DNA from: an uncultured Phycisphaerae bacterium
Lineage (GTDB): Bacteria > Planctomycetota > Phycisphaerae > UBA1845 > Fen-1342
Length of the DNA stretch: 64,000 nucleotides
Assembly: GCA_937928595.1 (NCBI GenBank)
Contig: CALGJV010000002.1
Location: 1-64,000 of the forward strand
Direction: 5' to 3'
A program made the translations under genes and the position numbers. The notes beneath the pieces were generated by a model that saw nothing but the letters and a program-made list of their open reading frames with translations, ran no database searches and had not been told where the DNA came from. Of the stretch, positions 56,447-64,000 are shown in pieces; the stretch's first letter is position 1; every line of letters starts with the position of its first letter.

Positions 56447-56512
56447 ATGTTCTGGGTTGCCTTCTTCGCGATTATCGCCGTGCTGATCTCCGGCCTGATC
56501 TCGTTCGCGTAG
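56447..56512 (+). CDS. 21-residue hydrophobic peptide
   Basis: A short frame encodes a 21-residue, nearly fully hydrophobic segment that begins MFWVAFFAIIAVLISG and ends SFA. GAAAGGA lies a few bases upstream of the ATG, and the stop is followed by a perfect hairpin (56535-56571). It resembles the first membrane helix of DUF1328-type small membrane proteins but lacks the rest. The neighbours are both on the opposite strand, so it would be a separate unit. Translation has not been shown; the case rests on the ribosome binding site, composition and the following hairpin. Confidence 0.5.
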   Translation: MFWVAFFAIIAVLISGLISFA

Positions 56513-56534
56513 ACCCACGGAGACTACAACACGG

Positions 56535-56571
56535 GCGGCCGGTCACCGGTGGCAGTCCGGCGACCGGCCGC
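56535..56571. terminator. perfect 10-bp hairpin after the small peptide gene
   Basis: GCGGCCGGTC (56535-56544) is the exact complement of GACCGGCCGC (56562-56571), with a 17-base loop. It lies between the peptide gene and the convergent end of nrdJ and could stop both transcripts. No T-run follows. Confidence 0.5.
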
Positions 56572-56597
56572 GGCGCGCGCCGGAGGAGGGGCGGGAC

Positions 56598-59510
56598 TCA
56601 GCAGGCGGCCCAGCCGCAGCCGTGGCACTTCCGGCAGCCTTCCTGCAACGAGAGCGTTCCGCCGCACTCCGGGCACTTGACGCTGTAGTGCGCCGCCGAA
56701 TCGTGGCGGTGCCGCACGGACGCCAGCACACCGCTCAGATCCAGCATAGGGGCGTCGGCGGCGACGGTCGTCGGAACCGGCGGCAGCGCCGACTCCGTGA
56801 CGCGGAGCTCCGCGACACTGGGGGCCTCCGCGAGTTCTTCATCGAGCACGGCGACCGCGACGTCATCGTCCGCCGCGCTGTGCCCGTTGCCGTTGCCGTT
56901 GCCGTTCGACCCTGCCGAGGAGTGCGCGGCGCGTGGGGACTGGCTGCGCGTCAAGAGCGCAGAACGGGACGCGGCCAGAGGCCGTTCGACCAACCGCTCG
57001 GCCGTGGGAGTCGCGACGCGGGCGGTCGCGGCAGCGCCCGTGACAGCCGGCGGCGACACGGGCCGGTCGAGCGGCGTGTTGTCCGGCGTGTGGGGCGCAG
57101 GCCGCGGGTTGTCGATCTCCGCGGGTTCGATCTCGCCGAGAAGCAGGGCGCGGAGGCCGAAGCGCTCCTTGGCCCGGGCGTACTTCTTGAGCGCGCACGC
57201 CAGACCGTCGCCGAGGGACATGATGCGTCCGCTGCGGGTCGGGATCTGGAGCGACGTGCCGATGCCTTCGAGCTGCTTGATCACGAGGCGCAGGCTGCCG
57301 CCGGACCGCAGCCAGAGCGATGTGAGGCGACAGATGGCCTCCAAGTCGCTGTTGGCGACGTCGCCGCCCTTGCCGAGCTGCGCGAAGACCTCGAGCTCAC
57401 GGTCGTTGCGAGGGTCGACCGTGATCTTCACGTGCATGTTGCCGAACGGCGTCATCTGGCGGATGCGCAGGCCGCTGACGATTTCGGGCAGGTCCATGGG
57501 CTCAATGTGCGGCGGGCCGGGAGGAACCGGCGGATCGGCCGGTCGGGCGGCCTCGGCGGCCGCCTTCTTCGCAGCTTCGACCTGCTTGAGTGCCATCGGC
57601 TGGCCGCTGCGGCAGTTGTTGCGATAGACGGTCACGCCCTTGCACCGGAGATCGAACGCGAGGCGGTAGATCGTCTCGACGTCCTCGCGGGTGGCTTCCT
57701 CGGGGAAGTTGATCGTCTTGCTGATGGAGGCGTCGCAGTGCTCCTGGAAGGCGGCCTGCATGCGCATGTGCCACTCGGGCGAGATGTCGTGCGCGCAGAC
57801 GAAGACGAGGCGCACGTCCTCGGGGATGCCGTCGATGTGCGCCAGCGTGCCTTCGCGCGCGATGCGTTCGATCAGGTCGTCGCTGTAGAAACCCCGCTGC
57901 CGGGCGACGGTCCGGAATGTCTCGTTGACCTCCACAAGCGGCTTGTCGCCGCCCCGCTGGCCCTTGAGCACGTTGCGGATGAACGCCAGCGAGAACATCG
58001 GTTCGATGCCGCCGGAGCAGTTGGCGATGATGCTGATGGTGCCGGTGGGCGCCACGGTGGTGACCGCGGCGTTCCGCATCATGCGATTGTGCCGCGTCTG
58101 CCACAGGCTGCCTTTCCAGTTGGCGAAGCAACCGCGCTCGCGGGCGAGCTGCTCGCTGGCGTTGTGGGCCTCATCGTTCACGAACTTCATGAAGCGGCGG
58201 CCCCACTCAACGCCCGCCGCGCTGTTGTACGGCACGCCCAGCTTGAACAGGGCGTCCGCGAAGCCCATGATGCCCAGGCCGATCTTGCGGTTGTTCCGGC
58301 AGATCTGCTCGATTTCCGGCAGCGGGTAGTTGTTGGCGTCGATGACGTTGTCCAGGAACCGCGTCGCCAGGTGCACATCGACCCGCAGGGCTTCCCAGTC
58401 GACGGCCGCCTCCGGCGTGCATGCTCCGCGGACGTACAACCCGAGGTTCACGCTGCCCAGGTTGCAGGCCTCGTAGGGCAGCAGGGGCTGCTCTCCGCAC
58501 GGATTCGTCGCCTCGATACGGCCGACGTGCGGCGTGGGGTTGTGCTCGTTGATGCGGTCGATGAACACCACGCCGGGCTCGCCCGTCTGCCAGGCGTGAT
58601 CGACGATGAGGTTCCAGATGTCGCGCTTGGTGTAGACCCGCCCTTGCAGCTCGGCGGGGAGGGGCCCGGTCATCCGGGGCGAGCGGTAGTAACGCTCCCG
58701 GGCTGTCGGCGCGACCGGCTCGACGCAGTCGACCGGAATCAGGTCGCGCACGTCGTACTTCCAGATGTCGAGGTCGCGCGGGAGGGCGAAGGCCTGGCCG
58801 TTCCGCGGATTGCGGACGATGTGCGGCGAGTCGGGGTCGGCCCGGTGTTCCTCCATCCACACGTCCGTGACCTTCACCGAGATGTTGTAGTTCGTGAACT
58901 GATTGAGATCCTGCTTGGCGTACAGGAACTTCAGGATGTCGGGGTGATGGATGTACATCATCCCCATGTTCGCGCCACGGCGGAACGCGCCCTGCTGGAT
59001 CGCGTTGGTCGCCTCGCTGAAGGCCTTCCAGAAGCTGATCGGTCCGCTGGTCGTCCCGCCGCTCGACTTGATGAAGTCGCCGGTCGGGCGAAGTTCGTCG
59101 AACGCGAAGCCCGTGCCCCCGCCCGCCTTCTGAATCAGGGCCGTGTGCTTGATGCTGTTGAAGATGTCCACGATCGAGTCGCGGACCGGCAACACGAAGC
59201 AGGCCGAGAGCATGCCCATCTCGCGCCCGGCATTCATGAGCGTCGGCGAGTTGGGCATGAACGCGCCGCGCGCCATCAGATCGTAGAAAGCGGTCTCCCA
59301 CCGGTGGCGGTCCAGCTCGCTGGCGCCGTAGAGCAACTCCGCGTCGGCAATGGTGCGGGCCACTCGACGAAAGAGATCCCCCGGGAGCTCAATGCACGCC
59401 CCGGATTCGTTCTTCTTCAGGTACCGGGCCTCGAGTACCTTGCGGGCGTTCTCCGTGAGTTGGGGCTCGTCCATGAGCCGCGCGGCAGTGGTGGAGGGCA
59501 TCGTTGACAT
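56598..59510 (-). CDS. nrdJ: B12-dependent (class II) ribonucleotide reductase, 970 aa
   Basis: This enzyme makes deoxyribonucleotides using adenosylcobalamin, so it works with or without oxygen. Visible marks are MPNSPTLMNAGREMGMLSAC with an active-site Cys, QKAGGGTGFAFDELRPTGD, RRGANMGMMYIHHPD, NPCGEQPLLPYEACNLGSVN (radical Cys region) and APTGTISIIANCSGGIEP. The C-terminus (about 700-970) has a long low-complexity linker and a final zinc ribbon, CPECGG and CRKCHGCGWAAC. GGAG lies eight bases ahead of ATG 59510. The 5' region shows a good promoter with two NrdR-like boxes (see separate entries), suggesting repression when dATP is high. Confidence 0.95.
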   Translation of the reverse strand: MSTMPSTTAARLMDEPQLTENARKVLEARYLKKNESGACIELPGDLFRRVARTIADAELLYGASELDRHRWETAFYDLMARGAFMPNSPTLMNAGREMGMLSACFVLPVRDSIVDIFNSIKHTALIQKAGGGTGFAFDELRPTGDFIKSSGGTTSGPISFWKAFSEATNAIQQGAFRRGANMGMMYIHHPDILKFLYAKQDLNQFTNYNISVKVTDVWMEEHRADPDSPHIVRNPRNGQAFALPRDLDIWKYDVRDLIPVDCVEPVAPTARERYYRSPRMTGPLPAELQGRVYTKRDIWNLIVDHAWQTGEPGVVFIDRINEHNPTPHVGRIEATNPCGEQPLLPYEACNLGSVNLGLYVRGACTPEAAVDWEALRVDVHLATRFLDNVIDANNYPLPEIEQICRNNRKIGLGIMGFADALFKLGVPYNSAAGVEWGRRFMKFVNDEAHNASEQLARERGCFANWKGSLWQTRHNRMMRNAAVTTVAPTGTISIIANCSGGIEPMFSLAFIRNVLKGQRGGDKPLVEVNETFRTVARQRGFYSDDLIERIAREGTLAHIDGIPEDVRLVFVCAHDISPEWHMRMQAAFQEHCDASISKTINFPEEATREDVETIYRLAFDLRCKGVTVYRNNCRSGQPMALKQVEAAKKAAAEAARPADPPVPPGPPHIEPMDLPEIVSGLRIRQMTPFGNMHVKITVDPRNDRELEVFAQLGKGGDVANSDLEAICRLTSLWLRSGGSLRLVIKQLEGIGTSLQIPTRSGRIMSLGDGLACALKKYARAKERFGLRALLLGEIEPAEIDNPRPAPHTPDNTPLDRPVSPPAVTGAAATARVATPTAERLVERPLAASRSALLTRSQSPRAAHSSAGSNGNGNGNGHSAADDDVAVAVLDEELAEAPSVAELRVTESALPPVPTTVAADAPMLDLSGVLASVRHRHDSAAHYSVKCPECGGTLSLQEGCRKCHGCGWAAC

Positions 59511-59604
59511 CCGCGTACTCCGTTGTGGGGATGTACCGTTTCGACCGAGTTACTACATGCCTCTGCCGGCGTCCGGCCGGCTGCCCCAGGATTGGCGGGG
59601 CTGC

Positions 59605-59620
59605 CCACCAGATTTAGGGG
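59605..59620 (-). promoter_or_regulatory. NrdR-like box 2
   Basis: The core at 59608-59617 reads CTAAATCTGG on the minus strand and matches the NrdR consensus core CWATATATWG at 7 of 10 positions. It lies just downstream of the predicted nrdJ start site, 31 bases from box 1. Confidence 0.5.
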
Positions 59621-59629
59621 GCAACGTTC

Positions 59630-59658
59630 AATATAGCTCAAGATATTGGGGGCGTCAA
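59630..59658 (-). promoter_or_regulatory. sigma70-like promoter of nrdJ
   Basis: On the minus strand TTGACG (59653-59658) and TATATT (59630-59635) are 17 bases apart. The predicted start is near 59623, leaving a leader of about 113 bases to nrdJ. Confidence 0.75.
59636..59651 (-). promoter_or_regulatory. NrdR-like box 1
   Basis: The core at 59639-59648 reads CAATATCTTG on the minus strand, 9 of 10 matches to CWATATATWG. It sits inside the -35/-10 spacer of the nrdJ promoter. NrdR boxes typically come in pairs about 31 bases apart, as here. Confidence 0.6.
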
Positions 59659-59699
59659 AAATTATCTGCGGGGCCACGAGATTGTCCATAAGTGCGTGA

Positions 59700-59717
59700 A
59701 ATACAACAGGTTGTATT
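59700..59717. promoter_or_regulatory. perfect 18-bp palindromic operator candidate
   Basis: AATACAACAGGTTGTATT consists of perfect 8-base arms around a 2-base centre. It lies about 40 bases upstream of the nrdJ -35 and resembles a dimeric repressor or activator site. The regulator is unknown. Confidence 0.55.
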
Positions 59718-59861
59718 CATCACTCCCATGGGTACAAGCCGATGTAATCGCCTGGCGTCGAGCCGCCGGACTGGCGCCAGAGTACCAAACATCAAGCTAA
59801 CGAATTGTGAAGTCGGGAGCGGTTTCTGATTTCCGGAACCGCTGGTGGATCGGCTTGCCGA

Positions 59862-61064
59862 TCAACGTGGCGTCTTGCCGGTGACGCTCCAATCGAGGGC
59901 AACCTGGGTGAGGAGCGCCGCCCCGATCGGCAGGGCGGCCTCGTCGATGTCGAATCGCGGGTGGTGATGGGGGTGGCAGCACCCCTTGGTCTCGTTCCGG
60001 CCGCCGAGGAAGAGGAAGGCCGCCGGCACCTTCTGGGCGTAATAGGCGAAATCCTCGCCGCCGCCCTGGGGGGACATCGTCACGATGTCGGTTTCGCCGA
60101 TGCCGATGGCCCGCGCGGCTGCCAGCGCCCGGCTGACCGCATTCGCGTCGTTCACAACGGCCGGATACCCCTCCCGGATCGCGACTTCCGCCGCCGCGCC
60201 GTGGTTGCGGGCCACGCCGGTCGCCAGTTCGTGGACTCGTGCACACACGATGGCCCGAACAGGCTCGCTGAGCGTGCGGACGGTGCCGCGAAGCTCGACC
60301 ATCTCGGGGATGATGTTGCTGGCGGAGCCGCCTTGCACCTGCGTGATCGACACGACGGCGCTGTCCGTCATCGCGATCGAGCGGCTCACGATGGTCTGAA
60401 GGGCGAGAACGAGTTCGGCCGCGACGACGATGGGGTCGACGCACTGCTGCGGCATGGCGGCGTGGCCGCCGCGTCCGGTGATGGTGATCCGCAGTTCGCT
60501 CGTCGCGGACATGAACGGACCGACGCGCGTGCCGAGCGTCCCGACGGGCATCTCGGACCAGATGTGGAGCCCGTAGACCTCGCCGACGCCGTTGAGCACG
60601 CCTGCCGCCACGAGCGGCGCAGCGCCGCCGGGTGATTTCTCCTCGCTCGGCTGGAAAATCAGGCGGACCGGCGCCCGCAGCTCGGCACGGCGCTCCGCAA
60701 GCAGCGCGGCCGCGCCGAGCAGCATGGCCATGTGAGCGTCGTGGCCGCAGGCGTGCATGACGCCCGGGCGCCGCGACGCGTAAGTCGCGCCGGTTTCCTC
60801 GGTGATCGGGAGAGCGTCCATGTCGGCGCGGAGCGCGACTGCGGCGGCCCCCGACGGCGAATCCGGGAGCAGGTCCGCGATCAGGCCGTGCGTGTCCGCA
60901 ATTTGCTCTCGCGGCTGGTAGCCGAGGCGACGCAGCTCGGCCGCGACGTAACGGGCCGTTTCGGCCTCCTGGCCGCTGAGCTCCGGGTGGGCGTGCAGAT
61001 GGCGGCGCCAGGCGCTGAGGGTGTCGGCCAGGGCTTGCGCGGCAGCGCGAATGGGTGTGGACAT
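59862..61064 (-). CDS. M20-family amidohydrolase, 400 aa
   Basis: This is a metal-dependent amidase of the M20D group (hippurate hydrolase / IAA-amino acid hydrolase / N-acetyl-amino acid deacetylase). Metal-site motifs are VALRADMDALPITEET, MHACGHDAHMAMLLGAA, IFQPSEEKSPGGA and the C-terminal SPQGGGEDFAYYAQ; the dimerisation domain includes GRGGHAAMPQQCVDPIV. ATG 61064 gives the usual length; no strong ribosome binding site is visible. It is divergent from the radical SAM gene at 61173. Its natural substrate cannot be decided by sequence reading. Confidence 0.92.
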   Translation of the reverse strand: MSTPIRAAAQALADTLSAWRRHLHAHPELSGQEAETARYVAAELRRLGYQPREQIADTHGLIADLLPDSPSGAAAVALRADMDALPITEETGATYASRRPGVMHACGHDAHMAMLLGAAALLAERRAELRAPVRLIFQPSEEKSPGGAAPLVAAGVLNGVGEVYGLHIWSEMPVGTLGTRVGPFMSATSELRITITGRGGHAAMPQQCVDPIVVAAELVLALQTIVSRSIAMTDSAVVSITQVQGGSASNIIPEMVELRGTVRTLSEPVRAIVCARVHELATGVARNHGAAAEVAIREGYPAVVNDANAVSRALAAARAIGIGETDIVTMSPQGGGEDFAYYAQKVPAAFLFLGGRNETKGCCHPHHHPRFDIDEAALPIGAALLTQVALDWSVTGKTPR

Positions 61065-61172
61065 GGCAAGGGGAGTATAGCGCCCGGACCGCACGGCGTG
61101 CGACTCGGCGCGTGGGCGGGGGCGGCTTTGCGGAATCACGGATCGTCGGAGGCGGTATAATCGGCGGGGGTT

Positions 61173-62906
61173 ATGAGTCACGACACCGGCCAGCGGACTG
61201 CGTCGCCGGCCGGCGCGCCGCGCCCGGCTGCCGAGCCGCGGCGGCAGTGGCGCGTCCGGCTGATCAACCCCAATTCGCCGCTCTCCACGATCACGATGCC
61301 GGGCGTCATCCGGAAGATGACGTTCAGCCGCAAGGCTTTGTTCGCCCCGACCGGGTTGATGATTTGCGCGGCCGTGACGCCGTCCGGGTGGCACGTCGAG
61401 CTGGTGGACGAGTGCACCCGCGACGAGCCGCACCGTGCCACGGCGGACGTGGATCTGGTCGGCATTTCGGCGATGACCACGCAGGCCCGACGGGCGTACG
61501 CCATCGCGGACGAGTACCGGGCGCTGGGCGTGCCCGTCGTGATGGGCGGGATTCACCCCAGCGCGCTGCCGGAGGAAGCGCTCGCGCACTGCGACGTCGT
61601 TTGCCGCGGTGACGCGGAGTCGACGTGGCCGCACGTGCTGGCCGACTTCGAGGCCGCGGCGGCACGCGGAGAGCGGCCGGCGGACGGCCTGCGGCGCGTG
61701 TACGACTGGGCGGAAGCTCCGCCGGCCCCGATCGCAACACCGCGGAAGGACGTGATTCGGGCCGCGGACTATCTGGTCGCGAACCCGATCCAGACGACGC
61801 GCGGTTGCCCGCACACGTGCAACTTCTGCACGACCCCGGCGGTGTTCGGCCGGAAGTTCCGCCAGCGGGCGGTGGCGGACATCGTGGCGGAGATCAAGGC
61901 CGTCAACGCGGTGAAGAAGCCGTGGTGCTACATCTTCGCCGACGACAACTTCGGCGGAAATCAGGCGTGGGCGCTGGAGCTGTGCGAGGCTCTGCGGCCG
62001 CTGAAGATCGGCTGGGCGTCACAGTGCGACATCTTGATCAGCAAGAGCGACCGGCTGCTGCGGGCGATGCGGGCAAGCGGGTGCCAGGGGCTGATCCTGG
62101 GCCTGGAGAGCCCGAAGGACGATACGCTGCGCGAAGCAGGCAAGAAGTTCGTGCAGCCGGACACGTACGAATGGCGGATCCGCAAAATCCAGAGCTTCAA
62201 CATCGGGCTGTGGGGGGCGTTCATCTTCGGCTTCGACCATGACACGTGGCAGGACTGCCAGGGGGCCTGCGAGTTCGCCCGGCGCATGGACTTGGCGATG
62301 AGCTGTTTCCCGATCCTGACGCCGTACCCCGGCACCGAGTTCTTTCGCCAGTTCGAGCGGGAGGGGCGGCTTCGCACGCGCGACTGGGAGCGGTACAACG
62401 GCGCGTCCGTCGTGTTTGAGCCGCGGCGGATGACACCGCGGGAGCTGCGGCACGCCCAGATGGCCGCGTTCGCGGAGTTCTACTCCCTGCGCTCCGCCGC
62501 CCGGCGGCTGGGCGTGTGGCCGCCGAAGACGAAGGCATGGATCGCGAACCTCGCGATCTGGAAGGGCATTCGCTACTACTACCGGTGGCGCCGGCGGCCG
62601 GTGCCGCGGTTCGCCGACTTTCTGGATCGCGGCGGCCCGGCCTGGGATTACCCCCCGGAGAAATGGGAGCAGGAGCTGACGCCCGGCGAGCAGTTGCTGG
62701 AGGCCGCGACGCGGCGAGACGAAGAGCGGGACCGGGCGTTCGGCGTGACCCCGAGCGACGACGCGGCGGCGTGCGCGGGCTGCGGATCAGTGGGGGCCAT
62801 GGCGCTCAGCGCGTTGGCGGCGGGGCACCCGCTGGTGCAGGCGGCGGTCGAGGAACGGGCGGGTGAGGCGGCGGGCGGACCGGCCGCCGTGGAAGGCGCG
62901 CCATGA
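61173..62906 (+). CDS. B12-binding-domain radical SAM protein, 577 aa
   Basis: The N-terminal cobalamin-binding-like domain (about 25-170) includes VDLVGISAMTTQARRAYAIA and VVMGGIHPSALPEEAL. The radical SAM core carries GCPHTCNFC (Cys212, Cys216, Cys219) and FADDNFGGNQAWALELCEAL. A C-terminal helical region (about 420-577) ends in an Ala/Gly-rich tail. It is related to the protein at 22272-23783 in layout but not closely in sequence. Relatives modify lipids, hopanoids or tetrapyrroles; the substrate is unknown. A lipoprotein gene overlaps its end by four bases, so the two are translationally coupled. Confidence 0.9.
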   Translation: MSHDTGQRTASPAGAPRPAAEPRRQWRVRLINPNSPLSTITMPGVIRKMTFSRKALFAPTGLMICAAVTPSGWHVELVDECTRDEPHRATADVDLVGISAMTTQARRAYAIADEYRALGVPVVMGGIHPSALPEEALAHCDVVCRGDAESTWPHVLADFEAAAARGERPADGLRRVYDWAEAPPAPIATPRKDVIRAADYLVANPIQTTRGCPHTCNFCTTPAVFGRKFRQRAVADIVAEIKAVNAVKKPWCYIFADDNFGGNQAWALELCEALRPLKIGWASQCDILISKSDRLLRAMRASGCQGLILGLESPKDDTLREAGKKFVQPDTYEWRIRKIQSFNIGLWGAFIFGFDHDTWQDCQGACEFARRMDLAMSCFPILTPYPGTEFFRQFEREGRLRTRDWERYNGASVVFEPRRMTPRELRHAQMAAFAEFYSLRSAARRLGVWPPKTKAWIANLAIWKGIRYYYRWRRRPVPRFADFLDRGGPAWDYPPEKWEQELTPGEQLLEAATRRDEERDRAFGVTPSDDAAACAGCGSVGAMALSALAAGHPLVQAAVEERAGEAAGGPAAVEGAP

Positions 62907-63541
62907 CGAGACGGCCGACGTTTGGGACGATGCTGGCGGTTGTGCCGGTTGGGTTCCTGCTGGGGTGTGCCGCGCCGCAGCCCACGGGCACGCCGGTGAG
63001 GGCGGACGTGCCGGCCGCCACTCCGCCGGCGCTGCCGCTCGGCGAGTGGACCGGCATCGGGCGTTACTGCCGGGTGGAGAACATGGCGGCCGTCGCGACC
63101 CAGCCGGTGGAGCCGAAGGTCCGCGCGGGGCTGTATCCCACGAGCCTGAAGATCGAGCGGACGACGCTGGCGGGCGAGCCGGTGCTGTGCATCGACATCC
63201 TGTCGCTGAGCGAGATGAACGGTCCGAAGGACCGGACGCAGATCCTGATCTACCTCGACCCGGAGCCGGTGCGCGCGGCCGGCGTGCCGCTTCAGTTGTA
63301 CCGTGTCCGGCAGGCGGGCGTTTCGTTGGAAGAGGGCGCGGCGATGCAGTTCCAGACGGGCGGGGCGGGCATTGCCGTGAGCCTCATGCGTGACGCGGAC
63401 GATACGGTGCTGCGCATCGAAGGGGTTTCCTTCCGGGACTGCCTCCGGTTCCGCGGGACCCGCGTGACGAAGGACGGCGTTTACGGCGACGGCGGGTCGC
63501 TGCGGATCTACTGGTCGGAGACGCTGGAGCGCCGGCGATAG
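62903..63541 (+). CDS. lipoprotein of unknown function, 212 aa
   Basis: The signal ends with a lipobox LLGC (Cys22), followed by a Pro/Ala-rich linker. The mature part (about 45-212) is predicted beta-rich, with strands such as [25 protein letters not shown] and GSLRIYWSE, and looks like an all-beta lipid- or ligand-binding domain, but I do not recognise a family. Translational coupling (ATGA overlap) to the radical SAM gene suggests it handles the product or substrate of that enzyme in the envelope. That link is inference. Confidence 0.65.
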   Translation: MTRRPTFGTMLAVVPVGFLLGCAAPQPTGTPVRADVPAATPPALPLGEWTGIGRYCRVENMAAVATQPVEPKVRAGLYPTSLKIERTTLAGEPVLCIDILSLSEMNGPKDRTQILIYLDPEPVRAAGVPLQLYRVRQAGVSLEEGAAMQFQTGGAGIAVSLMRDADDTVLRIEGVSFRDCLRFRGTRVTKDGVYGDGGSLRIYWSETLERRR

Positions 63542-63587
63542 GCACGCGTCCGCGTCGTGTCGCGCGACCTCCGTTCGGAACCTTGAC

Positions 63588-64000
63588 ATGAAGTCGCATC
63601 GCGAAGAACTGTGGTTCGAGCTCCCCACGCGGCGGGGGTTCGTGAACATCACGCCGCGGGTCGAGGCCGCCGTCCGCGCCAGCGGCGTGCGGGAGGGGCT
63701 GGTGCTCGTGAACGCGATGCACATCACGGCCAGCGTGTTCATCAATGATGATGAGCCGGGACTGCAAGCGGATTTCGAGCGCTGGCTGGAGCGTTTGGCG
63801 CCGCACGCCCCGACGACGCAGTACGATCACAACCGCACCGGCGAGGACAACGCCGATGCCCACCTAAAGCGGCAGGTCATGGGGCGCGAGGTCGTCGTGG
63901 CCATCACGGGCGGAAAGCTCGACCTGGGGCCGTGGGAGCAGGTGTTCTACGGCGAGTTCGACGGCCGGCGGCGCAAACGGGTGCTGATCAAGGTTGTGGG
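63588..64000 (+). CDS. YjbQ/UPF0047 family protein, partial (5' 137 codons)
   Basis: The coding region runs off the right edge. It begins [20 protein letters not shown] and contains the family stretches [20 protein letters not shown] and [20 protein letters not shown]. Near the edge it reads [20 protein letters not shown], the usual end of this small fold. A conserved His is in DAHL. Proteins of this group are linked to thiamine phosphate synthase side activity, but the physiological role is unclear. No ribosome binding site of note is seen ahead of the ATG at 63588. Confidence 0.9.
   Translation, partial: MKSHREELWFELPTRRGFVNITPRVEAAVRASGVREGLVLVNAMHITASVFINDDEPGLQADFERWLERLAPHAPTTQYDHNRTGEDNADAHLKRQVMGREVVVAITGGKLDLGPWEQVFYGEFDGRRRKRVLIKVV

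Noticed and set aside
53857-56688. A 943-codon open frame antisense to the helicase gene
   Set aside because: It is Arg-, Gly- and Val-rich with no family resemblance; the opposite strand carries a complete UvrD/PcrA helicase. Long antisense frames are common at this GC content.
56622-59507. A 961-codon open frame antisense to nrdJ
   Set aside because: Same pattern: shadow of a clearly recognisable ribonucleotide reductase.
59511-59861. Cobalamin riboswitch upstream of nrdJ
   Set aside because: I see no B12-box-like element and no large conserved fold; the promoter and NrdR-like boxes explain the region better.

Overview
The window is GC-rich bacterial chromosome, gene-dense on both strands. 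It carries no rRNA, no tRNA that I could see, and no phage or plasmid functions. Several features point to the Planctomycetota, most likely the class Phycisphaerae. Two secreted proteins (49880-52054 and 52369-53706) carry paired dockerin-like repeats starting GDLNCDG..NFDDIDPF, a signature I associate with that group. Other hints are a PPi-type phosphofructokinase, a B12-dependent ribonucleotide reductase and secreted caspase-fold proteins. The taxon is an inference from gene content only.

Layout. 1-3559: an unknown small protein, a broken IS3 transposase, an ALDH7-type dehydrogenase and an eIF1/SUI1 protein. 3732-6244: a secreted thioredoxin diverging from an MsrB-MsrA lipoprotein. 6310-11191: dGTPase, a FlgM-like anti-sigma factor, glycyl-tRNA synthetase and an orphan MacB-type permease. 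11983-17177: a haem-sensing hybrid kinase, a C25-like caspase-fold protein and RmuC. 17388-21757: AhcY with a clear terminator, two hemerythrins, IspE and a secreted helical protein. 21943-29093: ClpS, a B12/radical SAM protein, GlmS, a stand-alone Hpt protein, DnaK and a zinc-ribbon membrane protein. 29274-34565: five collinear genes (two acyl-CoA dehydrogenases, thiolase, hydroxyacyl-CoA dehydrogenase, enoyl-CoA hydratase), together a short-chain acyl-CoA oxidation or synthesis module. 34702-42028: a PilZ-receiver protein, PurN, CYTH protein, TsaB, PPi-PFK, rpmI-rplT and an alpha/beta hydrolase. 42117-49528: an S9 peptidase, then KamA, two ATP-grasp ligases and a GNAT, then a BtpA-like protein. 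49880-53706: two dockerin-tailed secreted proteins. 53767-59510: UvrD/PcrA helicase, a 21-residue membrane peptide and NrdJ with a promoter flanked by NrdR-like boxes. 59862-64000: an M20 amidohydrolase, a second B12/radical SAM protein overlapping a lipoprotein gene, and a truncated YjbQ gene.

The best candidate for an undescribed system is the kamA-ATP-grasp-ATP-grasp-GNAT cluster (44676-48629). It has a sigma70-like promoter ahead of it and looks able to make beta-lysine, ligate it and acylate it. The best regulatory signal is the NrdR-type arrangement upstream of nrdJ. Two signalling proteins are also notable: a hybrid kinase whose sensor holds a CxxCH haem motif, and a PilZ-receiver protein ending in an Hpt-like segment that has lost its phospho-histidine.
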